DNA from: Flavobacteriales bacterium
GTDB taxonomy: Bacteria > Bacteroidota > Bacteroidia > Flavobacteriales > Flavobacteriaceae
Assembly: GCA_002705485.1 (NCBI GenBank)
Contig: PAGT01000025.1
Span: forward strand, 1-5,489
Reading direction: 5' to 3'
Length of the DNA: 5,489 nucleotides
A model generated the notes under the pieces. It worked only from the letters and a program-made list of their open reading frames with translations. It made no database searches and was not told the DNA's origin. A program made the translations under genes and the position numbers. This document shows positions 1 through 5,136 of this stretch, one piece after another (the stretch's first letter is position 1; each line of letters begins with the position of its first letter).

Positions 1-509
1 ACACAACAACCTACTCCGTTTTTAATTGCGTCCATATCATTTGAATAAGGGATTCCATAATAATAGTCAAATCCATTGTTAAGTGGTAAATATTTTTTTT
101 TGTGACCCAAATGCCATTTTCCAATAGCAGCGGTTGAATATCCTGCTTCTTTTAGCTTTTCAGCAATGGTTATTTCACTTTCAGGCAAACCATATTCAGA
201 TTCGGGAAATAAAACTCTGTAAGAGTTGGTATCACTTCCAATCATACCACTTCTTATAGGTAATCTTCCTGTCAAAAGACCTGCTCGACTAGGTGTACAA
301 ACACTGGATGCTGAATAAAATTGAGTCCATTTTTGACCCTCTTCCGACATTTTATCAAGGTTTGGAGTTTTGATCGTGGGGTGTCCATAAGAACCTAAAT
401 CCCCGTAACCCATGTCATCTACAAAAATCACTATGAAATTAGTGTAATTGTCACTATTTGAACATGAGATTACATATAAAGACAAAAAAAAATATAATAT
501 TTTTTTCAT
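1..509 (-). CDS. Sulfatase (family S1, arylsulfatase-like), lipoprotein, N-terminal part only
   Basis: Hydrolyses sulfate esters, probably on a sulfated glycan or small molecule; the substrate cannot be told from this fragment. Reading leftwards from ATG at 509, 169 codons stay open to the window edge. Residues 1-16 form a lipoprotein signal peptide: Lys2-Lys3, a hydrophobic core, and a lipobox V-I-S-C with Cys16 as the lipidated residue, so the enzyme is probably membrane-anchored and exported. Asp31-Asp32 match the metal-binding pair of the family. Residues 71-82 (CTPSRAGLLTGR) match the sulfatase signature; Cys71 is the residue converted to formylglycine and Arg75 is the conserved arginine. 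Residues 123-133 (GYSTAAIGKWH) match the second signature with Lys131 and His133. The C-terminal two thirds lies outside the window. It is divergent from the SRPBCC-like gene. A maturation enzyme (FGE or anaerobic SME) must be encoded elsewhere. The family is certain; the substrate is unknown. Confidence 0.95.
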   Translation of the reverse strand, partial: MKKILYFFLSLYVISCSNSDNYTNFIVIFVDDMGYGDLGSYGHPTIKTPNLDKMSEEGQKWTQFYSASSVCTPSRAGLLTGRLPIRSGMIGSDTNSYRVLFPESEYGLPESEITIAEKLKEAGYSTAAIGKWHLGHKKKYLPLNNGFDYYYGIPYSNDMDAIKNGVGCC

Positions 510-557
510 ATTAAACATTTTAAATCAAGTTAATTTTTTTTTTGAAATTATCTGTTT

Positions 558-565
558 TAATTTTG
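558..565 (+). promoter_or_regulatory. Possible Bacteroidota -7 element for the SRPBCC-like gene
   Basis: TAATTTTG matches the Bacteroidota primary-sigma -7 consensus TAnnTTTG and lies about 38 bases before the chosen ATG at 604. No good -33 TTTG stands at the usual distance; the nearest one (541-544) is only 13 bases upstream. In such AT-rich DNA a chance match is possible. Confidence 0.35.
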
Positions 566-603
566 AAATAATAAATTTATTAAAGGCTGAAAACAATGTA
601 TCC

Positions 604-1101
604 ATGAGCTGTTTTTCAATTTCATACACTAAAAAAATTAGTTCTTCTAATGAGGAATTGTGGAACCTTATTTCAAGCCCCGAACATTTAAATTTAGTAC
701 ACCCATTTTGTAAGTCAAATGAATCAATTGTTTGGGACAGACAAAATTCAAAAGATATTCTAATATACCTAAATGGTATGGTTTATTTCAGAGACTTTAT
801 AGAATGGAATGAAGGAGTTGGCTATACGTTAATGATCGGAAGAAAAAGAGGAAAGAAATCGAAAGTAATCTGGAAAATTTCTAATAAAGGTAACTCACTT
901 TTTTTAAAAATAACTGTTTTTCCGTATTTGTTGAATAATTGGCCAATAGTGCTCAAAATTCTTCCCTATTTTTTAATTATTTCTCCAATTTTAAAGAATT
1001 ATTTAAGCTCAGTAGTCGGTGGAATAAATTGGTACTTGATTAATAAAAAACCAGTTAAGAAAAATCATTTTGGTAAGCACATTTGGTTTTCAAAATATTG
1101 A
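604..1101 (+). CDS. SRPBCC/START-like domain protein, function unknown
   Basis: A 165-residue protein whose pattern fits the SRPBCC helix-grip fold, which forms a cavity for hydrophobic ligands. There is an opening strand (residues 4-11), a helix with the typical 'ELWNLISSPEHL' wording (18-29), alternating strands through about 104, and a long C-terminal helix (about 128-148) with a 'YLSSVVGGINWYL' pattern followed by K-P-V. Near the C-terminus N-x-F-G-x-H-x-W-F-S resembles endings I associate with this family. Residues 109-129 are unusually hydrophobic and could line the pocket or touch a membrane; there is no signal peptide. The same frame stays open back to an ATG at 448, but that start would overlap the sulfatase 5' end by 62 bp and add a low-complexity Ile/Asn/Phe stretch with no domain character, so the ATG at 604 is preferred. 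No Shine-Dalgarno sequence is seen. Ligand and pathway cannot be inferred from the neighbours. Confidence 0.7.
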   Translation: MSCFSISYTKKISSSNEELWNLISSPEHLNLVHPFCKSNESIVWDRQNSKDILIYLNGMVYFRDFIEWNEGVGYTLMIGRKRGKKSKVIWKISNKGNSLFLKITVFPYLLNNWPIVLKILPYFLIISPILKNYLSSVVGGINWYLINKKPVKKNHFGKHIWFSKY

Positions 1102-1192
1102 AAATTAAATTTTAAAAATCAATAATAGATTGAATAGTTTGAAATATTCGTATTAGTTTATTAAAAAAGCTCTTAAAAAAAATAACAATTTA

Positions 1193-1224
1193 TTGAGAAT
1201 TTTAAGATTAAATTTTTATATTTG
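1193..1224 (+). promoter_or_regulatory. Bacteroidota-type promoter for tuf
   Basis: TATATTTG at 1217-1224 is an exact match to the -7 consensus TAnnTTTG. TTG at 1193-1195 (within TTATTG) lies 21 bases upstream, a spacing suitable for the -33 element. Transcription would begin near 1231, giving a short A-rich leader of about 27 nt before the tuf ATG at 1258. It is the best promoter candidate I found in the window and probably drives the downstream genes at least in part. The remainder of the 1102-1257 spacer is AT-rich with no other clear element. Confidence 0.65.
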
Positions 1225-1257
1225 CGCTCATTTTAAAAGTATTAAAACAAAAATATT

Positions 1258-2445
1258 ATGGCAAAGGAAACTTTTGATCGTTCGAAGCCCCACCTGAATA
1301 TTGGGACAATTGGGCACGTTGATCACGGTAAAACTACTTTAACTGCAGCTATTACAAAAGTTTTAGCAGATGCAGGGCTTTCAGAAGCAAAAAGCTTTGA
1401 TCAAATTGACAATGCACCTGAGGAAAAGGAAAGGGGTATTACTATAAATACTTCCCACGTTGAGTACCAAACCGCTAATCGACATTATGCTCATGTTGAC
1501 TGTCCAGGTCACGCTGATTATGTCAAGAACATGGTGACTGGTGCTGCACAAATGGATGGCGCAATTTTAGTTGTGGCTGCATCTGACGGACCCATGCCAC
1601 AAACTAGAGAGCATATTCTTTTAGGAAGACAAGTTGGAATTCCAAGAATTGTTGTTTTTCTAAATAAGGCTGACCAAGTCGATGATGAAGAATTACTTGA
1701 GCTTGTAGAAATGGAAGTTAGAGATTTATTAAATTTTTACGAATATGACGGTGACAATGGTCCTATCATTTTAGGTTCTGCCCTCGGCGCTCTAAATGGT
1801 GAACAAAAATGGGTAGACACTGTTATGAAATTAATGGAAAATGTTGATTCATGGATTGAATTACCTAAAAGAGATGTTGACAAAGATTTCTTAATGCCTA
1901 TTGAGGATGTTTTTTCAATCACTGGACGAGGGACTGTGGCTACTGGTAGAATTGAAACCGGTGTATCTAACACAGGAGATGCTGTGGACATCATAGGAAT
2001 GGGAGCTGAAAAGTTATCATCAACTGTTACAGGTGTTGAAATGTTTAGGAAAATACTAGATAGAGGCGAAGCTGGAGATAATGTCGGAATCTTGCTAAGA
2101 GGTATTGAAAAAACAGATATTAAAAGAGGAATGGTAATTTGTAAACCAGGATCAGTAAAACCTCACGGTAAATTTAAAGCTGAAGTTTACATATTAAAAA
2201 AAGAAGAAGGTGGTAGACACACTCCTTTCCACAATAATTACAGGCCACAATTTTATGTTAGAACTACTGACGTGACTGGAAATATTGAGCTTCCTAAAGG
2301 AGTTGAAATGGTTATGCCCGGCGACAACCTTACTATAACTGTTGATCTTATAAGTCCAATTGCATGTAGTGTAGGATTAAGATTTGCAATTAGAGAAGGT
2401 GGTAGAACTGTTGGTGCAGGGCAGGTTACTGAGATTTTAGATTAA
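1258..2445 (+). CDS. tuf: Elongation factor Tu
   Basis: GTPase that carries aminoacyl-tRNA to the ribosomal A site. It is full length at 395 residues. All G-domain motifs are present: G1 GHVDHGKT (19-26), G2 RGIT (59-62), G3 DCPGH (81-85, with the catalytic His85), G4 NKAD (136-139) and G5 SAL (174-176). Domains 2 and 3 follow from about residue 205, including the GRGTVATGR strand and the C-terminal REGGRTVGAG segment. G4 reads NKAD where NKCD or NKVD is more usual; the Asn, Lys and Asp that read guanine are intact. The start is set by the conserved MAKE opening; it has an A-rich leader with no Shine-Dalgarno sequence. It heads the co-directional run tuf – tRNA-Trp – secE – nusG, an arrangement like that of E. 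coli tufB and typical of Bacteroidota. Identification is certain. Confidence 0.99.
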   Translation: MAKETFDRSKPHLNIGTIGHVDHGKTTLTAAITKVLADAGLSEAKSFDQIDNAPEEKERGITINTSHVEYQTANRHYAHVDCPGHADYVKNMVTGAAQMDGAILVVAASDGPMPQTREHILLGRQVGIPRIVVFLNKADQVDDEELLELVEMEVRDLLNFYEYDGDNGPIILGSALGALNGEQKWVDTVMKLMENVDSWIELPKRDVDKDFLMPIEDVFSITGRGTVATGRIETGVSNTGDAVDIIGMGAEKLSSTVTGVEMFRKILDRGEAGDNVGILLRGIEKTDIKRGMVICKPGSVKPHGKFKAEVYILKKEEGGRHTPFHNNYRPQFYVRTTDVTGNIELPKGVEMVMPGDNLTITVDLISPIACSVGLRFAIREGGRTVGAGQVTEILD

Positions 2446-2461
2446 TAATAAAATTTTCACT

Positions 2462-2490
2462 GAAGGTGTACGCTTCTAGCGCATGCCTTT
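2462..2490 (+). terminator. Imperfect hairpin with short T-run after tuf (terminator or processing site)
   Basis: Seventeen bases after the tuf stop codon, GAAGGTGT-A-CGC pairs with GCG-C-ATGCCTTT around the five-base loop TTCTA (2474-2478). That gives eleven pairs, three of them G·U, with one A×C mismatch (2470/2482). The 3' arm ends in TTTT at 2488-2491, followed by GTGG. This resembles a weak intrinsic terminator that would partly separate the abundant tuf mRNA from the genes downstream. With only four Ts and a mismatch it could instead be a 3' stabilising or RNase processing structure. Confidence 0.4.
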
Positions 2491-2508
2491 TGTGGCTAAA
2501 TATGTTGG

Positions 2509-2524
2509 GGTGTATTAAGGCACC
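2509..2524 (+). other. Small stem-loop just before tRNA-Trp
   Basis: GGTGT (2509-2513) pairs with GCACC (2520-2524) around the six-base loop ATTAAG, one pair being U·G. It ends nine bases before the tRNA 5' end, within the expected 5' precursor segment that RNase P removes. It may be a leader structure or chance; the surrounding spacer is noticeably richer in G and C than other intergenic DNA here. Confidence 0.3.
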
Positions 2525-2533
2525 AATTCAGAG

Positions 2534-2606
2534 ACGGGTTTAGCTCAGTTGGTAGAGCACTGGTCTCCAAAACCAGGTGTCGGGAGTTCGAGTCTCTCAA
2601 CCCGTG
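2534..2606 (+). tRNA. tRNA-Trp (anticodon CCA)
   Basis: A complete 73-base cloverleaf. The acceptor ACGGGTT (2534-2540) pairs with AACCCGT (2599-2605), with discriminator G2606. The D stem is GCTC/GAGC (2543-2546 and 2555-2558). The anticodon stem is CTGGT/ACCAG (2560-2564 and 2572-2576) around loop CTCCAAA, placing anticodon CCA at 2567-2569. The T stem is GGGAG/CTCTC (2582-2586 and 2594-2598, one G·U) around TTCGAGT. The 3' CCA is not encoded (the next bases are CAAAA), so a CCA-adding enzyme must supply it. It lies between tuf and secE on the same strand and is probably cotranscribed with them. Confidence 0.97.
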
Positions 2607-2614
2607 CAAAATAA

Positions 2615-2809
2615 ATGATGAATATAGTTTCTTATATTAGAGAATCTTTTTCCGAGTTAAAGGAACATGTTTCTTGGACACCAACTAATGAACTCTCCAG
2701 AATTACAATGGTAGTTTTAGTTTTCTCTGTAATTTTTGCATTATTAATATGGATGGCTGACTCTATTTTATCCAGAATTGTTAAAGTTTACTTTGATTTT
2801 ATTAACTAA
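2615..2809 (+). CDS. secE: Preprotein translocase subunit SecE
   Basis: Essential small subunit that clamps the SecY channel in the inner membrane. At 64 residues it has the short, single-span form common outside the gamma-proteobacteria. An amphipathic cytoplasmic helix (about 4-19, with F-S-E-L-K-E-H-V-S-W-T-P, the typical family motif) leads into one membrane span (about 31-50) and a short tail. Two adjacent ATGs (2615 and 2618) could start translation; they differ by one Met and cannot be separated from the sequence. The start lies only 8 bases after the tRNA-Trp 3' end with no Shine-Dalgarno sequence. nusG follows after 5 bases, the standard secE-nusG pair. Confidence 0.95.
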   Translation: MMNIVSYIRESFSELKEHVSWTPTNELSRITMVVLVFSVIFALLIWMADSILSRIVKVYFDFIN

Positions 2810-2814
2810 TATTT

Positions 2815-3366
2815 ATGACTGATACAGAAGTTAAAAAGTGGTATGTTGTAAGAGCCGTAAGTGGTCAGGAAAATAAAATTCGATCTTACATGGAATCCGA
2901 AATTAATCGCCTTGGTCATTCAAGTTTTGTTGAAGAAATCTTGGTTCCAACTCAAAAAGTTATACAGATAAGGAAAGGAAAAAAAATTAGTAAAGAAAAA
3001 GTTTATTTTCCTGGTTATATTATGATAAAAGCTAATCTTTCAGGAGAAATTCCTCATATAATCAAGGCTTTACCAAACGTTATTGGTTTTTTAGGTGAAA
3101 CTAAAGGAGGTGATCCAATTCCACTAAGAGTGAGTGAAGTCAATAGAATGCTAGGAAAAGTTGATGAGTTATCCTCTGATTCTGAAAATATATCTATTCC
3201 ATTTATTATTGGTGAAAATATAAAGGTTATTGATGGTCCGTTCAATGGCTTTAATGGAACAATCGAAAAAGTTAATGAGGATAAGAGAAAATTGGAGGTT
3301 ATGGTAAAAATATTTGGAAGAAAAACTCCTCTGGAGCTTTCTTACATGCAAGTTGAAAAATTATAA
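2815..3366 (+). CDS. nusG: Transcription termination/antitermination factor NusG
   Basis: Binds RNA polymerase over the DNA cleft, affects pausing, and through its C-terminal domain contacts ribosomal protein uS10 or Rho. It is full length at 183 residues. The NGN domain (about 7-115) opens with KWYVVRAVSGQE and holds FPGYIMIKA (65-73); the KOW domain (about 131-183) has GENIKVIDGPFNGFNGTI and ends with VKIFGRKTPLEL then Q-V-E-K-L. It starts 5 bases after the secE stop, implying translational coupling. A 51-base gap separates it from rplK. Nothing marks it as a specialised NusG paralogue such as UpxY; the neighbourhood is that of housekeeping nusG. Confidence 0.98.
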   Translation: MTDTEVKKWYVVRAVSGQENKIRSYMESEINRLGHSSFVEEILVPTQKVIQIRKGKKISKEKVYFPGYIMIKANLSGEIPHIIKALPNVIGFLGETKGGDPIPLRVSEVNRMLGKVDELSSDSENISIPFIIGENIKVIDGPFNGFNGTIEKVNEDKRKLEVMVKIFGRKTPLELSYMQVEKL

Positions 3367-3417
3367 ATTAATTATTTTGAAATCTAAATTCAAGATTTTT
3401 AGTATTAATATTTAAAA

Positions 3418-3855
3418 ATGGCAAAAGAGATAGATAAAGTTTTAAAATTACAGATTAGAGGAGGAGCTGCAAACCCCTCTCCACCCGTAGGTCCTGCTCT
3501 CGGTGCCGCTGGGGTCAACATTATGGAATTTTGTAAGCAGTTCAACTCTAGAACACAGGACAAACCAGGAAAAGTTCTTCCTGTAGTAATTTCTGTGTTC
3601 AAGGATAAGTCCTTTGAGTTTGTAGTCAAAACACCTCCAGCAGCTGTCCAGTTACTTGAGGCTGCAAAAGTAAAAAAAGGTTCTGGTGAACCTAACAGAA
3701 GTAAAGTAGCTACCGTCACTTGGGATCAAGTAAAATCGATCTCCGTTGATAAAATGGTGGACTTAAATGCTTTCACAGTTGAATCTGCAATGAAAATGAT
3801 TGCGGGTACAGCTAGGTCGATGGGAATTAAGGTTAGTGGAAAATCACCCTTTTAA
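3418..3855 (+). CDS. rplK: 50S ribosomal protein L11 (uL11)
   Basis: Binds 23S rRNA at the GTPase-associated centre, at the base of the L10-L12 stalk, where it influences factor binding and, in many bacteria, stringent-response signalling by RelA-type enzymes. It is 145 residues, normal for the family. The N-terminal domain carries PPVGPALG (22-29), whose prolines form the thiostrepton-site surface; the TPPAA hinge is at 72-76; the rRNA-binding C-terminal domain ends with GTARSMGIKVSG (130-141). The start is fixed by the conserved MAKEIDK opening; the leader is A/T-rich without a Shine-Dalgarno sequence. rplA follows after 18 bases. Confidence 0.98.
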   Translation: MAKEIDKVLKLQIRGGAANPSPPVGPALGAAGVNIMEFCKQFNSRTQDKPGKVLPVVISVFKDKSFEFVVKTPPAAVQLLEAAKVKKGSGEPNRSKVATVTWDQVKSISVDKMVDLNAFTVESAMKMIAGTARSMGIKVSGKSPF

Positions 3856-3873
3856 AATTTAATTTATACCAAT

Positions 3874-4563
3874 ATGTCTAAAATTTTTAAGAAAAGAAAG
3901 AATGTTTTAAGTAAATATGATAGGGAAAAAACTTATTCATTGATGGATGCATCTTCTATTGTTAAGGATATTACTTCAACAAAATTTGACGCATCTGTTG
4001 ATTTAGCTATTAGACTCGGTGTGGATCCTAAAAAAGCTGATCAAAATATCAGAGGGATTGTAACTCTGCCCAATGGAACCGGTAAAAATATTAAGGTGTT
4101 AGCTTTAGTTACACCAGACAAGGAAAAAGATGCAATTGATTCTGGGGCTGATTATGTCGGTTTGGACGAATATTTACAAAAAATCAAAGATGGTTGGACT
4201 GACGTTGATGTGATAATAACAATGCCAAGTGTAATGGGTAAATTGGGTCCCCTAGGAAAAATTTTGGGACCCAGGGGATTGATGCCTAATCCCAAAACAG
4301 GAACAGTAACGATGGATATATCCAAAGCTGTTTCTGATGTCAAAGCTGGTAAAATTGATTTTAGAGTTGATAAGACTGGTATTATTCATGCCTCAATCGG
4401 AAAGGTATCTTTTGATGCAAAAAAAATACATGAAAATTCATTAGAATTAATTCAAAACGTTATTAAATTAAAACCAAGTTCATCTAAAGGTACTTACTTA
4501 AAAAGTATATATATGTCCAGTACAATGAGCCCAGGAATTAATATCGATACTAATTTTAGTTAA
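3874..4563 (+). CDS. rplA: 50S ribosomal protein L1 (uL1)
   Basis: Forms the mobile L1 stalk that helps release deacylated tRNA from the E site; in several bacteria it also represses its own operon by binding the mRNA. It is 229 residues, close to the usual 230. Domain I is split between about 1-70 and 160-229, with domain II between them. The family signature spans about 114-145 and includes MPSVMGKLGPLGKILGPRG and MPNPKTGTV. The close match of DEYLQKIKDGWTDVDVIITM to the wording I know from flavobacterial L1 supports the host assignment. The N-terminus (MSKIFKKRKN) is Lys/Arg-rich and more variable, as usual. It sits 18 bases after rplK and 11 before rplJ. Confidence 0.98.
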   Translation: MSKIFKKRKNVLSKYDREKTYSLMDASSIVKDITSTKFDASVDLAIRLGVDPKKADQNIRGIVTLPNGTGKNIKVLALVTPDKEKDAIDSGADYVGLDEYLQKIKDGWTDVDVIITMPSVMGKLGPLGKILGPRGLMPNPKTGTVTMDISKAVSDVKAGKIDFRVDKTGIIHASIGKVSFDAKKIHENSLELIQNVIKLKPSSSKGTYLKSIYMSSTMSPGINIDTNFS

Positions 4564-4574
4564 AAATAAAAGAG

Positions 4575-5093
4575 ATGACAAAGTCAGAAAAATCGATAGT
4601 TATTGAAAGGATAACATCAGAATTAAATGAGAGTAAAAATATTTATTTAACTGATGCTTCTGGTCTCAACTCTGTTCAAACCAGTAAACTTAGAAGAGCT
4701 TGTTTTAAGTCAAATATAAAGTTATCTGTAGTTAAGAATACATTACTTGAAAAGGCAATGACATCATCTGAAAAAGAATTTGGTGAATTAGACCAAGTTC
4801 TGAAAGGTAATACCGCTTTGATGTTTTCTGAGATTGGTAATGCTCCAGCTAAGGTAATTAAAGAGTTTAGAAAAAAAGTAGAAAAACCTTTATTGAAAGG
4901 TGCCTCTATTGAAGATGCTATATATATTGGAGATGAACAGTTAAGTTATTTAGCTGACCTAAAGTCAAAAGAAGAATTAATCGGAGATGTTATCACAATT
5001 CTTCAATCACCAGCCAAGAATGTGATTTCAGCATTGAAAGCTAGTGGATCAACTATTTCAGGAGTTTTAAAAGCGTTATCTGAAAAAAAATAA
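4575..5093 (+). CDS. rplJ: 50S ribosomal protein L10 (uL10)
   Basis: Base of the ribosomal stalk: its N-terminal domain binds 23S rRNA beside L11 and its C-terminal helix carries the L7/L12 dimers. It is 172 residues, normal length. The N-terminal globular domain shows LTDASGL (25-31), VVKNTLLEKA (52-61) and GNTALMFS (78-85), all family hallmarks. The C-terminal helix (about 133-170) is the L12-binding part. A short purine stretch AAAAGAG lies directly against the ATG, too close to be a normal Shine-Dalgarno sequence. Only 11 bases separate it from rplA, so the L10-binding leader known in E. coli between these genes cannot be present in its usual form. Confidence 0.97.
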   Translation: MTKSEKSIVIERITSELNESKNIYLTDASGLNSVQTSKLRRACFKSNIKLSVVKNTLLEKAMTSSEKEFGELDQVLKGNTALMFSEIGNAPAKVIKEFRKKVEKPLLKGASIEDAIYIGDEQLSYLADLKSKEELIGDVITILQSPAKNVISALKASGSTISGVLKALSEKK

Positions 5094-5136
5094 AATTGAG
5101 TAGATAATTAATAATTAATAATAAATATTTTAAAAA

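Noticed and set aside
526..532. TAACTTG (minus strand) as a -7 element for the sulfatase
   Set aside because: One T short of TAnnTTTG, with no clear upstream partner; too weak to list as a promoter.
1132..1149. GAATA/TATTC stem after the SRPBCC-like gene as a terminator
   Set aside because: Only five weak pairs around an eight-base loop and no T-run behind it; expected by chance in such AT-rich DNA.
1737..1994. Minus-strand open frame of 85 codons inside tuf
   Set aside because: Lies entirely antisense to the conserved EF-Tu coding region, has no recognisable domain, and is explained as a shadow of the real gene.
2489..2508. TTTG (2489-2492) and TATGTTGG (2501-2508) as a promoter for tRNA-Trp
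   Set aside because: The spacing is only 8 bases and the -7 element has a mismatch in the TTTG core.
3054..3351. Two minus-strand open frames within nusG
   Set aside because: They overlap each other and the conserved NusG gene; no independent coding signal.
3380..3400. AAATCT/AGATTT stem followed by Ts in the nusG–rplK gap as an intrinsic terminator
   Set aside because: Six mostly A-T pairs are too unstable, and a terminator inside this conserved operon is unlikely.
3405..3719. Minus-strand open frame of 104 codons across rplK
   Set aside because: Antisense to conserved L11 sequence; its composition mirrors the L11 codons and it has no start context or family match.
4152..4343. Minus-strand open frame of 63 codons inside rplA
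   Set aside because: Antisense to the L1 signature region; a shadow of the conserved gene.
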